Shown here: piece by piece, positions 36,054-45,908 of the stretch
Layout: each line of letters opens with the position of its first letter
Position numbering within the stretch: the stretch's first letter is position 1
Assembly: GCF_900187365.1 (NCBI RefSeq)
Contig: NZ_FYDG01000004.1
Span: forward strand, 248,001 to 312,000
DNA from: Rhodoblastus acidophilus
Lineage (GTDB): Bacteria > Pseudomonadota > Alphaproteobacteria > Rhizobiales > Beijerinckiaceae
Reading direction: 5' to 3'
DNA length: 64,000 bases
Made by a program: the position numbers and the translations under genes
The notes under the pieces: generated by a model
Told to the model about the DNA's origin: nothing
What the model saw: only the letters and a program-made list of their open reading frames with translations
Database searches by the model: none

Positions 36054-36272
36054 TCAGGCGGCGGGACGCGCGGGATAGCCGGCCTCGGTGATGGCCTGCG
36101 CCAAAGCTTCGGGGTCGGGGCTGGCGGGGGTGACGCTGACGCGTTTGCTCGCCAGATCGACCTCGACCTGGGCGTGTGGCGCCTGAGCCTGAATCGCCTT
36201 GGTCACCCGCGCGGCGCACTTGCCGCAATTCATGCCTTCGACCAGAAAATTCGTTGCGCCGCTCGTGGTCAT
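36054..36272 (-). CDS. heavy-metal-associated domain copper chaperone (CopZ-like)
   Basis: A 72-residue HMA domain with FLVEGMNCGKCAARVTKAI; the GMxCxxC pair (C16, C19) binds Cu(I). The pattern of four strands and two helices is complete. It lies between the CopA-type ATPase and ccoG and would hand copper to one of them in the cytosol. Confidence 0.88.
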   Translation of the reverse strand: MTTSGATNFLVEGMNCGKCAARVTKAIQAQAPHAQVEVDLASKRVSVTPASPDPEALAQAITEAGYPARPAA

Positions 36273-36463
36273 GCTTGCCTGCCTTTGGGTTACTCGGAGA
36301 CTTTTCGTTTAAATGTTAACGAAAGAACAGTGTAAGAACTTACGTCAAGCGCCCCTGTGTATAAGTCTGATAACCCGGCTATATTGTCACAGCTTGGTCA
36401 TTAAAGGAGAACAAAGCGGAACCATCGCGTCATCTTTTTCCTTTACTAGCCCGGTCATCATCA

Positions 36464-38908
36464 TCACGCCTTGAACGTCCGCAACCGCAGCGCATTGCCG
36501 AGTACGAACAGGCTCGACAGCGCCATGGCCGCCGCGCCGAACGCCGGGTTCAACAGTACGCCGTTGACCGGATACAGAGCGCCCATCGCCACGGGAACCA
36601 GCAGGATATTATAGCCGAAGGCCCAGGCGAGATTTTGCTTGATGTTGCGCAGCACCGCCCGCGACAGCGCCACCGCCGTCGCGGCCTTTTCGGGGTTGGA
36701 GCCGACCAGCACCACTTCGGCGCTGTTGCGGGCGATTTCCGTTCCCGTCCCCATGGCGAGGCCGACGTCGGCCGCCGCCAGCGCCGGCGCATCGTTGACG
36801 CCGTCGCCGACGAACGCCACCGGCCCGTTCTTCGCGTAAGCCTGCAACGCCGCCACCTTGCCTTCGGGCTTGAGACCGGCGCCGATGTCCGACACGCCGA
36901 TCCGCGCGCCGATCGCCCGCGCCGTCGCCTCGCGGTCGCCGGTGAGCATGACGGGCGCAACGCCCAAAGTTTTCAGCGCCGCCACCGCCGCCGCCGATTG
37001 CGGCCGCGGCGGATCGGCGAAGGCGAACAGGCCGGCCGCGACGCCGTCCACCGCGATATAGAACACGCTGGCGCCCTGCCCCGCCTGGGTCCGCTCCGTT
37101 TCCGCGAGCGCGGACGCATCGGCGCCAAGCGCCTGCATCAATTCCGTCGAGCCGACCGAGATCTTGCGCGCATCCACACGGCCGGACACGCCGAGCCCCG
37201 GCTCATAGGCGAAATCCGCGACCTCCGGGACAGACAGACCGCGCGCCTGCGCCGCCGCCAGCAGCGCGCGGGCCAGCGGATGTTCCGAGCGCGCCTCCAC
37301 CGCCGCCGCGAGCGCGAGAATGTCGTTGTCCGCGAAGCCGGAGGCCGGGGCGATCTGGGCCAAAGCCGGCTGTCCCAGCGTCAGCGTGCCGGTTTTGTCG
37401 AACGCCAGCGTCTTGATCTCGGCGAGGCGCTGCAAGGCGTCGCCGCGCCGGAACAGGATGCCGAGTTCGGCGCCGCGTCCCGAGCCGGTCATCAGCGCGG
37501 CGGGCGTGGCCAGCCCCATGGCGCAGGGACAGGCGATGATCAGCACGTTGACCGCATTGACCAAAGCCAGCGCCAGGGCCGGCTGCGGCCCGAAAACCAT
37601 CCAGAGCGTAAACGTGAGCGCCGCCAGAGCGAGCACGACCGGCACGAACACCGCCGTGACCTTGTCGGCCAAAGCCTGGATCGGCAGCTTGGCGCCCTGC
37701 GCGCTCTCGACCAGCCGCACAATGCCGGCCAGCGCCGTGCCCTCGCCGACCTTTTCGGCGCGCATCACGACAAAACCGGCCTGATTGACCGCGCCGCCCA
37801 CCAGGGAATCGCCGGGCTTTTTCGCCACCGCAAGGCTCTCGCCGGTGATCAGGGATTCATCGACATGGCTGGCGCCTTCGACGACCACTCCATCGACCGG
37901 GATCGGCTCGCCCGGACGAATTTCGATGAGGTCGCCAACCTGCGCTTCCTCAACCGGCAGATCGACCGTCGCGCCGTCGCGGCGGATATGGGCGATTTTC
38001 GGCTGCAGCCGGGCGAGGCCAGCGATGGCCTCAGCCGCCCGCCCCCGCGCCCGCGATTCCAGCCAGCGCCCGAACAGGATGAAGGCGACGATGACGGCGG
38101 CGGATTCGAAATAGGAGTGGCGCGCGCCCTCCGGCAGCACGTCGGGCGCGAAGGTCGCCAGCAGCGAGTAGAGATAGGCCGCGCCCGCGCCCAGCGCCAC
38201 CAGCGCGTTCATGTCGGGCGCGCCGCGCCGCAGCGAGCCGAAGCCCAGGGTGAAGAAGCGCCGGCCGGGGACCGCCAGCACAAAAGTGGTGAGCGCGGCG
38301 GCCAGCATCATCACGGCCTGATGGCCGAGCGCATGATGCGTCCACATTTCGAAAGCGGGCGACAGATGCGCGCCCATTTCCAGCGCGACCACCGGCGCGG
38401 CGCCCGCGACCGCCAGCAGCACGTTGCGGCGCAAAACGGCGGCTTCCGCCGCGCGGTCGGCCAGCGGGTTCTGCGCCTCGATCGGCGTGGGTTCGTAATC
38501 CTCGGCGCGGATCGCGGCGGCCAGGGTGGCGTAATCGACCGTTCCCGAAAGGGTTTCTACGGTGGCGCGATGGGTGGCGAGATTGGCGCTGGCCTTGAGC
38601 ACGCCGGGCACTTTTTGCAGCGCCTTTTCGACATGGGCGACGCAGGCGCCGCACATCATGCCCTTGACGCCGATCTCGAACGTCTTGCGGCGCGGCTCGT
38701 AGCCCTCCGCCTCGACGCGCTTGGCCAGCGCGGCGAGGTCGGCCTCCGGCCCCAAATCCAGCTCGGCGCGTTCGGTGGCGAGATTGACGCGGGCGTCGCG
38801 CACGCCCGGCGCCGATTTCAGCGCCTTTTCGACATGGGCGACGCAGGAGGCGCAGGTCATGCCGCCGATGTCCAGCGTGCGGGTCGCTGATTTCGCGTGG
38901 ATATTCAT
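36464..38908 (-). CDS. copA: Cu(I)-transporting P1B-type ATPase
   Basis: An 814-residue P-type ATPase. Two N-terminal metal domains carry GMTCASC (near 16-22) and GMMCGAC (near 84-90). Eight membrane helices include the ion motif ACPCAMGLATPAALM. The phosphorylation site is FDKTGTLTLG, the HP motif is SEHPLARALL, and the hinge is GDGVNDAPALAAADVG. It exports Cu(I) across the inner membrane. The link to ccoG leaves open whether it serves export for resistance (CopA) or assembly of cbb3 oxidase (CcoI-like); two HMA domains favour CopA. ATG at 38908 was chosen over an in-frame GTG at 38944. Confidence 0.92.
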   Translation of the reverse strand: MNIHAKSATRTLDIGGMTCASCVAHVEKALKSAPGVRDARVNLATERAELDLGPEADLAALAKRVEAEGYEPRRKTFEIGVKGMMCGACVAHVEKALQKVPGVLKASANLATHRATVETLSGTVDYATLAAAIRAEDYEPTPIEAQNPLADRAAEAAVLRRNVLLAVAGAAPVVALEMGAHLSPAFEMWTHHALGHQAVMMLAAALTTFVLAVPGRRFFTLGFGSLRRGAPDMNALVALGAGAAYLYSLLATFAPDVLPEGARHSYFESAAVIVAFILFGRWLESRARGRAAEAIAGLARLQPKIAHIRRDGATVDLPVEEAQVGDLIEIRPGEPIPVDGVVVEGASHVDESLITGESLAVAKKPGDSLVGGAVNQAGFVVMRAEKVGEGTALAGIVRLVESAQGAKLPIQALADKVTAVFVPVVLALAALTFTLWMVFGPQPALALALVNAVNVLIIACPCAMGLATPAALMTGSGRGAELGILFRRGDALQRLAEIKTLAFDKTGTLTLGQPALAQIAPASGFADNDILALAAAVEARSEHPLARALLAAAQARGLSVPEVADFAYEPGLGVSGRVDARKISVGSTELMQALGADASALAETERTQAGQGASVFYIAVDGVAAGLFAFADPPRPQSAAAVAALKTLGVAPVMLTGDREATARAIGARIGVSDIGAGLKPEGKVAALQAYAKNGPVAFVGDGVNDAPALAAADVGLAMGTGTEIARNSAEVVLVGSNPEKAATAVALSRAVLRNIKQNLAWAFGYNILLVPVAMGALYPVNGVLLNPAFGAAAMALSSLFVLGNALRLRTFKA

Positions 38909-38968
38909 GCCGTCAATATGGACCCTCGCGGTGGGACTCGCCACGGCGCGGCGGCGAATTCCGCTTGC

Positions 38969-39574
38969 TTATCGGCAAAGCCGCGTCGCCTCGACCCATT
39001 CCCGGCAGCGCGCTTCCGGGTCGAGGTTGAGGGAAATGTCGGTCACCACCGCCGCGCTGTCGGCGCCCGCCTTAAAACAGTCCAGCGCGCGCACCGGCGT
39101 CAGCCCGCCAATGGCGACCAGCGGCAGGCCGCCGACTTTCTGTCGCCACAGGCCGAGCTTGTCGAAGCCTTGCGGCGCCCAGGGCATGTTCTTGAGCCGG
39201 GTCGGGAAGATGGGGCCGAGCGCGACATAATCCGGCTGCGCGGCCAGCGCGATGGCCAATTCGGCCTCGTCATGGGTGGAGATTCCGAGCTTGACGCCCG
39301 CCGCCTTGATCGCGGCGACGTCGGCGGCGGCCAGATCCACCTGGCCCAGATGGACGAAATCGCAGCCCAACTCCAGCGCGAGGCGCCAGTAATCGTTGAC
39401 GATCAGCTGCGCGCCATGCGCCTTGCAGAGATCGCGGGCTTCCGCGATCTCCGCGCGCAGGCGCGCCTCATCCATGTTCTTGGCGCGCAACTGCACCAGT
39501 TTCACGCCGCACGGCAGCAGGCGGCGCAGCCAGCCGACGTGATCGGCGACCAGATAGAACGGGTCGAGCTTCAT
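38969..39574 (-). CDS. thiE: thiamine phosphate synthase
   Basis: A 201-residue TIM-barrel enzyme. Motifs: [61 protein letters not shown] and [13 protein letters not shown]. It joins the pyrimidine and thiazole halves of thiamine. ATG overlaps the thiG stop by 4 bases (ATGA). Last gene of thiOSGE under a TPP riboswitch; thiC is not in the window. Confidence 0.92.
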   Translation of the reverse strand: MKLDPFYLVADHVGWLRRLLPCGVKLVQLRAKNMDEARLRAEIAEARDLCKAHGAQLIVNDYWRLALELGCDFVHLGQVDLAAADVAAIKAAGVKLGISTHDEAELAIALAAQPDYVALGPIFPTRLKNMPWAPQGFDKLGLWRQKVGGLPLVAIGGLTPVRALDCFKAGADSAAVVTDISLNLDPEARCREWVEATRLCR

Positions 39575-40350
39575 GTAAAAGCGCGCCCCAACACCGGCGT
39601 CGAAGGCTCGGCCATGTCGCGCGGCTCGATGGTCAGCGCCTTGTAGGCCGTGCGGCCCGCCTCGCAGGCCAGGGCGAAGGCGCGGGCCATGGCGACGGGG
39701 TCGCCGGCCTTGGCGATGGCCGTGTTGAGCAGCACCGCGTCGAAGCCGAGCTCGAACGCCTGCGACGCCTGCGACGGCGCGCCAAGCCCCGCGTCGATCA
39801 CCAGGGGAATGTCGGGATAGCGCGCGCGCAACGCCCGCAGCCCGAACACATTGTTGAGGCCCCGGCCCGAGCCGATCGGCGCGGCCCAGGGCATCAGCAC
39901 CCGGCAGCCGGCCTCCACCAGCCGGTCGGCCAGCAGCAGGTCCTCGGTCATGTAGGGGAAGACTTCAAACCCCTCGTCGCAGAGGATGCGGGCGGCTTCG
40001 ACCAGACCGAACGGATCGGGCGCGAGCAGGTCGTCGTCGCCGATCACCTCCAGCTTGATCCATTTGGTGGCGAACAGCTCGCGCGCCATATGGGCGGTGG
40101 TCACCGCCTCCTTCACCGTTCGGCAGCCGGCGGTGTTGGGCAGCACGCGCAGGCCGGTCTCGCGGATCAGGCCCCAAAACCCTTCGCCGGCGCGCGAACC
40201 GCCCGCCTCGCGCCGCAGCGAGACCGTGACGACTTCGGTCTTCGACGCGGCGAGGGCGTCGGCGAGAATGGCCGGCGAGGGATATTGCGACGTGCCGACC
40301 AGCAGCCGCGACTGCAGCGTGACGCCGTAGAAATTCAGGGGATCGTTCAT
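39571..40350 (-). CDS. thiG: thiazole synthase ThiG
   Basis: A 259-residue TIM-barrel protein. It has [18 protein letters not shown] at the N-terminus, IKLEVIGDD with the Schiff base Lys, [15 protein letters not shown], and [20 protein letters not shown] near the end. It makes the thiazole ring from deoxyxylulose phosphate, dehydroglycine and ThiS-thiocarboxylate. ATG starts 1 base after the thiS stop; gggaggatgag inside thiS is the binding site. Confidence 0.94.
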   Translation of the reverse strand: MNDPLNFYGVTLQSRLLVGTSQYPSPAILADALAASKTEVVTVSLRREAGGSRAGEGFWGLIRETGLRVLPNTAGCRTVKEAVTTAHMARELFATKWIKLEVIGDDDLLAPDPFGLVEAARILCDEGFEVFPYMTEDLLLADRLVEAGCRVLMPWAAPIGSGRGLNNVFGLRALRARYPDIPLVIDAGLGAPSQASQAFELGFDAVLLNTAIAKAGDPVAMARAFALACEAGRTAYKALTIEPRDMAEPSTPVLGRAFT

Positions 40351-40351
40351 C

Positions 40352-40549
40352 TCATCCTCCCTGCCTGGGGCTCAAGACTTCCACCTTGTCGCCCTCCTTC
40401 AACGCGCAAAAGTCCCGGTCTTTTGCGCGCACGAAAACCTCGTTGACCGCCGTGGCGACCAGGCCGGGATCATATTCCAGTTCGGCCAGAAGCGCGGCGA
40501 GCGTCGCCGCCCCCGCTTCAAGCTGTTCGCCGTTGACCGCGATCTTCAT
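40352..40549 (-). CDS. thiS: sulfur carrier protein ThiS
   Basis: A 65-residue beta-grasp protein, [21 protein letters not shown] ending in SPRQGG. The terminal Gly-Gly is adenylated and converted to the thiocarboxylate that supplies sulfur to ThiG. Its first 32 bases overlap the end of thiO. Confidence 0.93.
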   Translation of the reverse strand: MKIAVNGEQLEAGAATLAALLAELEYDPGLVATAVNEVFVRAKDRDFCALKEGDKVEVLSPRQGG

Positions 40550-41546
40550 CCATCACCTCCGGGAAATGGGCGTCTTCCAACACAACGCGCGCCGCGCGGC
40601 TGGCCAGCGGCGGCGACAGCAAAAAGCCGTGGCGGTAGAGGCCGTTCAGGAACAGCCGGCGGCCCTCGCGGCGGATGCGCGGCAGATTGTCGGCGAAACT
40701 CGGCCGCACGTCCGAGCCGGTCTCGACGATTTCGGCCAGGGCGAAGGCGGGATTGAGCGCGAAGGCGGAATTGACCAGTTCGACCACGCTTTGCGCGGTG
40801 ACGCGCGCCCGCTCCTCGTTCTCAACCATGGTGGCGCCGACCATGATGGTCCCGTCGGGACGCGGCACCAGATAGACCGGATGGCGCGGATGCACCATGC
40901 GCACGGGGCGGGTGAGGTTCAGGTCGGGGGCGCGGATGATGATCATCTCGCCCTTGACCCCGCGCAGGCCCGCCAGATCCGGCTTGGCGGCGAAGCCGCG
41001 GCAATCGAGCGTCCAGTCGGCGTCGTCAGCGAGCGTCGTCGCGTCCACGCCATAGCGGAGCGTGGCGTTGGGTTTCGCCGCCAGCGCCTCGGCCAGTTTC
41101 GCCAGCGCCTCGCGCGGGGCGAGATGCGCCTCCGCCTCGAAATAAAGGCCGAAATCGAAATTTTCCGCGAGATCGGGTTCGAGCGCGGCGATTCCCTCCC
41201 GGTCGAGCGTGACGAAATGGGTTGTGCGGCGGGAGAACTGAATCAGGTCGGGCCGGTCCCGGCGCGGCGCCACCACGAGGCTGCCGCGCTTTTCCGCCAC
41301 CGGAAACGTCTCGGTCCAGAACTCCAGCGCCTCGGCGCCGAGCGTGGCGACGATCGGCTCGGTCGATTCGGCCTCGCACCACGGCGCGATCATGCCGCCG
41401 GCGTAATGCGAGCAGCCGCGCCCCGGCCCTTCGGCCTTTTCGACGATCTCCACGGCGATGTCGCGCCCGAGCGCCTCGGCCTGACGCAGCAGTTCGAACG
41501 CCGCCGTCAGCCCGGCCGCCCCGGCCCCGATGATTCTGATGAGCAA
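40518..41546 (-). CDS. thiO: glycine oxidase ThiO
   Basis: A 342-residue FAD amine oxidase: LIRIIGAGAAGLTAAFELL (dinucleotide fold at the N-terminus), CSHYAGGMIAPWCEAES, the FAD and substrate part VRMVHPRHPVYLVPRPDGTI and FLNGLYRHGFLLSP at the end. It oxidises glycine to the imine used by ThiG. A TTG start at 41546 was chosen: gggagg stands 9 bases before it and the coding signature starts immediately. No ATG fits. Confidence 0.9.
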   Translation of the reverse strand: MLIRIIGAGAAGLTAAFELLRQAEALGRDIAVEIVEKAEGPGRGCSHYAGGMIAPWCEAESTEPIVATLGAEALEFWTETFPVAEKRGSLVVAPRRDRPDLIQFSRRTTHFVTLDREGIAALEPDLAENFDFGLYFEAEAHLAPREALAKLAEALAAKPNATLRYGVDATTLADDADWTLDCRGFAAKPDLAGLRGVKGEMIIIRAPDLNLTRPVRMVHPRHPVYLVPRPDGTIMVGATMVENEERARVTAQSVVELVNSAFALNPAFALAEIVETGSDVRPSFADNLPRIRREGRRLFLNGLYRHGFLLSPPLASRAARVVLEDAHFPEVMDEDRGQRRTA

Positions 41547-41616
41547 AACCCCAACCTCCCGCGTTTCCGGCGCGGAAAGGCTCGTGCTGGCGGATTCAGC
41601 CGGGTCGTTTCGCGCC

Positions 41617-41733
41617 ATCCCTCCGCCAGTGCGAACTGGATCAGGTGTGAAGCCCCTCGGCTTCGTTGAGGGTCGCCGGGCCGACGCCTGCGCGCCGCCG
41701 CCAGCCTCTCAGCCCCCTGCCGGGGCTCCCCTT
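41617..41733 (-). promoter_or_regulatory. TPP riboswitch (THI element) upstream of thiOSGE
   Basis: On the minus strand the 5' part reads GGGGAGCCCC then GGGGGCTGAGAGGCTG, containing the conserved CTGAGA, and the 3' part reads ACCTGATCCAG then CGGAGGGA. Both belong to the THI box that binds thiamine pyrophosphate and shuts off the operon. It lies 71 bases upstream of the thiO start. Confidence 0.93.
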
Positions 41734-41818
41734 GGCTGGCTCGATATTTGGCCGCGTCGCGGCGGATCGTCAAGAGCGGACGTGGCGCCCGGCTTGCTTT
41801 AGATCAAGGACAACAAAC

Positions 41819-41833
41819 TTAGAGTCTTTCTAA
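41819..41833 (+). promoter_or_regulatory. iron-control-element-like inverted repeat ahead of irr
   Basis: TTAGA and TCTAA arms are separated by 5 bases, 42 bases before the irr start. The match to the ICE motif bound by Irr in rhizobia (TTTAGAA-type arms) suggests autoregulation. Confidence 0.5.
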
Positions 41834-41874
41834 CATCAACCGACCATGCTAATCGTGACATAAAAGAGGCGGAC

Positions 41875-42348
41875 ATGACGGCGCAAACCACAATCAGGGT
41901 CGGCACACCAGCGGCCAAACCAAGCTATGACTGGGTTAACGGGGCGCTTGCCCGTCTCGTGCGCGAGAAGCTGCGCGCCGCCGACCTGCGCCCGACGCGG
42001 CAAAGGGTCAGCATCGCCAGCCTGCTGTTCGTCGCGGGCGACCGCCACGTCACCGCCGAGCAGCTTTACGCCGAGGCGCAGGCGCTGAAAATGCCGCTGT
42101 CGCGCGCGACCGTTTACAACACGCTGCACCAGTTCGCCGACTCAGGCTTGTTGCGGGAAATCGCGCTGTATGGCGCCAAAGTCTGGTACGACACCAAGAC
42201 CGGCTCGCATTGTCATTATTACGACGAGGACCACTCCGTGCTGTTCGACATGGAGCAGGACGTGACCCATCAATTGCAGATCAAGGCGCCGCCCGGCAAG
42301 CGAATCGTCGGCGTGGACGTGATCGTGCGGCTCGCCGACGACAATTGA
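41875..42348 (+). CDS. irr: iron response regulator Irr (Fur family)
   Basis: A 157-residue Fur-family protein with a 30-residue N-terminal extension. Winged helix: RPTRQRVSIASLLFVAGDRHVTAEQL and LSRATVYNTLHQFADSGLLREI, the Irr form of the Fur motif. Dimerisation domain with GSHCHYYDEDHSVLF, the His-rich site that Irr uses to bind haem or metal. In rhizobia Irr represses haem synthesis and activates iron uptake under iron limitation. Its ATG has aaagagg upstream. It is divergent from thiOSGE and convergent with the antiporter gene. Confidence 0.9.
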   Translation: MTAQTTIRVGTPAAKPSYDWVNGALARLVREKLRAADLRPTRQRVSIASLLFVAGDRHVTAEQLYAEAQALKMPLSRATVYNTLHQFADSGLLREIALYGAKVWYDTKTGSHCHYYDEDHSVLFDMEQDVTHQLQIKAPPGKRIVGVDVIVRLADDN

Positions 42349-42354
42349 GCCGAC

Positions 42355-44178
42355 TCAGCCGGGGCCGGCCGCGCTGGCCTTGACGGCGTGGGTCTCCTCG
42401 CGCCCGGCCTGTTTGGCGGCCTGCTGAAGAATGCGGCGAAAGTCGTCGCGCTTCTGGTGAATCGACGCGATGGTCAGCCCGGCCGAGACTCCCAATCCGA
42501 CCAGCGCCGCCTCGGACAATTGCAGGCTGGCCTCGATGGTTTCGGGCACGGCGTCGGTGGCGCCCAGGGCGTAAAGCCGACGGGCGTGCTCCTCGTCGCG
42601 GGCGCGCGACACGATCAGCACGTCGGGCCGGACCGCGCGGACGCGCTCGACAATCACATCAATGGTCTTGCGCGAACTGATGGTGACGATCACCCCAATC
42701 GCCTGGCTCAGACCGATGGCCTCCAGCACTTTGGGATCGGACGCGTCGCCGAAATAGACCAGCCGCCCGGCGCGGCGGTCGCGGGCCACGCTGACCGCGT
42801 CATGGTCGATTGAGACGAATTTCACGCCATGCTCGGCCAAGAGCGACGTCACCACTTTGCCGACCCGGCCATGACCGACCACGATGGCGCGCCGGTCGCC
42901 CGCCGCGGCCTGAAACATCAGGCTCGAATCGACCGGCGCGGGAGCGGCCGGTTTTTTCGGCAGCCGCCGCGCCGCCATAGCCAGCAACGGGGTCAGCGCC
43001 ATGGTGACGGCGGCGGCGGCGAGGACGAGGCTGGCCGCCGGCGCCGGCAGCAGATGCAGCGCCACCGCCATGCCGATGCTGACGAAGGCGAATTCGCCGG
43101 CGGGCCCCAGCAGCAGCGCGGTTTCGAGGGCGACCCGCCAGGGCGCGCGGAACGCGGCGGCCAGACCGGCGAAAATCAGCGTCTTCAAGGCGATCAGCCC
43201 CAGCACGACGCCAATCAGCGCCACCGGCTCGCGCAGGAATTCGCGGAAATCGATCTTCATGCCCACGGTGAAGAAGAACACGCCGAGCAACAGGCCCTTG
43301 AACGGCTCGATGGCGACTTCGATGGCCTTGCCATAGGCCGTTTCCGCCAGCATCAGCGCGATGACGAAGGCGCCGAGCGCCATGGACAGGCCCGCCGCGT
43401 GCGCCAGCAGCCCGGCGCCGATGATCACGAAAAGGGCCGCGGCGATGAACAACTCGGTCGACCGCGACGTCGCCACCAGCTGGAACATCGGCCGCAGCAG
43501 GAATCGTCCGAACAGGACGATGGCCCCGATGGCGACGCCCGCCTTCGCCAGCGCGATGCCGATGCTGGCGAGCACCGACTCGCCGCCGCCGTCGCCGGCG
43601 ATCGAAATGAACACGATGACCGGAATGACCGCGAGATCCTGCGCCAGCAGCACCGCGAAGCTCAGGCGCCCCACGCCCGAGGTCAGACGGCCCTGCCCCG
43701 CCAGCAGTTCCAGCACGATCGCCGTCGAGGACAGCGCAAGGCTGAACCCAAGGATGGCCGCCGGCGTGGGCGCCAGCCCCGCCGTCACGCCGACGCCGGT
43801 CAGCGCCGCGCCGCTGACGATCACCTGCAGGCCGCCCAGCCCGAACACCAGCCGGCGCAAGGTGACGAGCCGCTTGATCGACAGCTCCAGCCCGATCAGG
43901 AACAGAAGGAACACCACGCCCAGCTCGCCCAGCTCGGCGACGCTGTTCGGGTTGACCACCGTGAACCAGTAGAGAAACGGAAAATTTCCGATCTGCGAGC
44001 CTAGCCCGAGCGGACCGAGCGCCGCGCCGGCGCCGAGATAGCTGAGGATCGGGCTGACGCCCCAGCGGCGCAGCGCCGGCACGATGATTCCGGCGACGCC
44101 CAGCACCACCAGAATATCGCTGTAAACCTCAATCGTGTTTGTCTCGCCCAACGCGTCGCCCCGCTGATTCGTTCGCAT
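42355..44178 (-). CDS. monovalent cation:proton antiporter-2 (CPA2/KefB-type)
   Basis: A 607-residue inner-membrane protein. About 12 helices cover residues 20-395 with the antiporter motif of CPA2 (AILGFSLALSSTAIVLELL, VLLAQDLAVIPVIVF). A RCK/TrkA-N domain at about 425-545 has VVGHGRVGKVVTSLLAEHG for NAD(H) or nucleotide binding. It exchanges K+ or Na+ for H+, gated by the soluble domain as in KefB/C. ATG at 44178 was chosen; a frame open 104 codons upstream lies antisense to the sugar transferase gene. The stop lies 6 bases from that of irr. Confidence 0.88.
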   Translation of the reverse strand: MRTNQRGDALGETNTIEVYSDILVVLGVAGIIVPALRRWGVSPILSYLGAGAALGPLGLGSQIGNFPFLYWFTVVNPNSVAELGELGVVFLLFLIGLELSIKRLVTLRRLVFGLGGLQVIVSGAALTGVGVTAGLAPTPAAILGFSLALSSTAIVLELLAGQGRLTSGVGRLSFAVLLAQDLAVIPVIVFISIAGDGGGESVLASIGIALAKAGVAIGAIVLFGRFLLRPMFQLVATSRSTELFIAAALFVIIGAGLLAHAAGLSMALGAFVIALMLAETAYGKAIEVAIEPFKGLLLGVFFFTVGMKIDFREFLREPVALIGVVLGLIALKTLIFAGLAAAFRAPWRVALETALLLGPAGEFAFVSIGMAVALHLLPAPAASLVLAAAAVTMALTPLLAMAARRLPKKPAAPAPVDSSLMFQAAAGDRRAIVVGHGRVGKVVTSLLAEHGVKFVSIDHDAVSVARDRRAGRLVYFGDASDPKVLEAIGLSQAIGVIVTISSRKTIDVIVERVRAVRPDVLIVSRARDEEHARRLYALGATDAVPETIEASLQLSEAALVGLGVSAGLTIASIHQKRDDFRRILQQAAKQAGREETHAVKASAAGPG

Positions 44179-44243
44179 CGACCTTATCAAGGCCGCCCGC
44201 GGTTTTCGCGCGCAGGGCGACCGCAGACCGCGAGACGAACGCG

Positions 44244-45797
44244 CTAGAACGCGTTCTTTCCGGTCAGCACGACAAAGGGCGTCTTCAGCAGAATGCCAAG
44301 ATCCAGCCAGACCGACCAGTGTTCGATATAGTGCAGGTCGTGCGCGACGCGCTGCTCGATCTTCTCGACCGTATCGGTTTCGCCGCGCCAGCCGTTGATC
44401 TGCGCCCAGCCGGTGATGCCCGGCTTGACGCGATGACGCGCGAAATAATTGGCCACCACCGCCTCGTACGCCTGTCCGGCGGCGGAGCATTTCAGCGCGT
44501 GCGGACGCGGGCCGACCAGCGACAATTCGCCGCGCAACACGTTGAACAATTGCGGCAATTCATCGAGCGAGGTGCGGCGGATGAAGCCCCCGAACGGCGT
44601 CACGCGCGAATCGCCGCGCTTGACCTGATGGGCCGCCGAATAGTCGCACTGGTCGACATACATCGAGCGGAACTTGTAAACGCCGAATTCCTCGTTGTTG
44701 AAGCCGTAGCGCTTCTGCACGAACAGGATCGGGCCGCGCGAGGACAGTTTCACCCCCAGCGCCACCGCCGTCAGCACCGGCGACAGCGCCACGATCAGCG
44801 CCAGCGCCGCGCAGCGGTCGAACATCGCCTTGAGCGCGACCTCCCAGTCCTTCAAAGGCTTGTCGAAAGCCGGCAGGAACGGCACGTCGCCAATGAAATT
44901 ATAGGCGCGGTCGCGCAGGCGCAGCTTGCTGCCCAGCGCGGAAATGCGCACGTCCACCGGCAGCGCCCACAGCTTTTGCAGAATGTGCAGAATCCGACGC
45001 TCCGCCGTCAGCGGAAAGGCGATGATCAGCAGGTCCACCCGGGCGTTGCGGCAGAAGCTTTCGAGGTCGTCGAAGGTTCCGAGCAGGCGGTAGCGGCCCA
45101 GCGCATCGGGCAGGCGCGTGGGATTGCGGTCGTCGAAAACGCCGAGGATTTCCAGCGCGCCCTTGCCGGACTCCTCCAGGCGGCGAATGGTTTCGAGCGC
45201 CTGCTCGCCGCCGCCGACGATCACGGTGCGGCGGGCCAGCGCGCCCCGGCGCGTCCACGCCCGCAGCAGCGGCGCAAGGACCGCGCGCGACGCCACCGTG
45301 GCGCTGACGCCCCAGGCGAACCAGTCCAGGCTCCACTGCCGCAGAAAAGCCGTCCGTTCAAAGCCGGAGATCACGCAATCGGCGTCCCAGATGGCGACGG
45401 CGAGCGCGAAGGCGAGCGCCAGATTCATGGCCTGGCGGGGAAAATCGGCCAGCGCGCGGATCGTATACGTCCAGCGCGCCTGCAAGGTGAACAATCCCAC
45501 GGCGGTCGCCAGGGCCACGCCCCAGATCAGCAAAGTCGGCTCCGGCGCATCGCCGCCCAGGGCGCGCATGTGCGACAGAACGCCAGCCCCCACGAAAGCG
45601 CATAAATCGAACAGCAGCGTCGCGCCGATGATCGCCGGCTGGGAAATGGCGCGCGGCGCGGGCGCGTCCTGCTGCGCGGCTTCGACCGCGGCCCGGCGCG
45701 CCAGGGCGCGCAGATCGGCGAAATAGAATTCAGCCTTGCCGCGCGCGCCATCCGGCGGGCCATCGAACTCGGGAAACGACGGTTGCGGCAGACTCAT
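44244..45797 (-). CDS. undecaprenyl-phosphate sugar phosphotransferase (WcaJ/ExoY type)
   Basis: A 517-residue protein of the polyprenyl phosphate hexose-1-phosphate transferase family. Four N-terminal helices (about 55-190) precede a CoA-binding-like domain (VIVGGGEQALETIRRL). After another helix the catalytic domain shows VYKFRSMYVD, TPFGGFIRRTSLDELPQL, LSLVGPRPHAL and KPGITGWAQINGWRGET. It transfers glucose-1-P (or galactose) to undecaprenyl phosphate to start exopolysaccharide units. No further EPS genes are nearby. Confidence 0.92.
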   Translation of the reverse strand: MSLPQPSFPEFDGPPDGARGKAEFYFADLRALARRAAVEAAQQDAPAPRAISQPAIIGATLLFDLCAFVGAGVLSHMRALGGDAPEPTLLIWGVALATAVGLFTLQARWTYTIRALADFPRQAMNLALAFALAVAIWDADCVISGFERTAFLRQWSLDWFAWGVSATVASRAVLAPLLRAWTRRGALARRTVIVGGGEQALETIRRLEESGKGALEILGVFDDRNPTRLPDALGRYRLLGTFDDLESFCRNARVDLLIIAFPLTAERRILHILQKLWALPVDVRISALGSKLRLRDRAYNFIGDVPFLPAFDKPLKDWEVALKAMFDRCAALALIVALSPVLTAVALGVKLSSRGPILFVQKRYGFNNEEFGVYKFRSMYVDQCDYSAAHQVKRGDSRVTPFGGFIRRTSLDELPQLFNVLRGELSLVGPRPHALKCSAAGQAYEAVVANYFARHRVKPGITGWAQINGWRGETDTVEKIEQRVAHDLHYIEHWSVWLDLGILLKTPFVVLTGKNAF

Positions 45798-45908
45798 GGC
45801 TAAATCCGAACAGCCGCGCGACGGCGCCCTGCGGCCGGCGCGCTGGAAAACGGACGAAACCTACTGAGGGAAAGTAAATTTTTTCGTCGCGGCGGCGCCG
45901 CTGATCTC

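Noticed and set aside
34494-38890. Long plus-strand open frames opposite ccoG and copA
   Set aside because: Third-position GC bias opens these frames; both minus-strand genes are certain from motifs.
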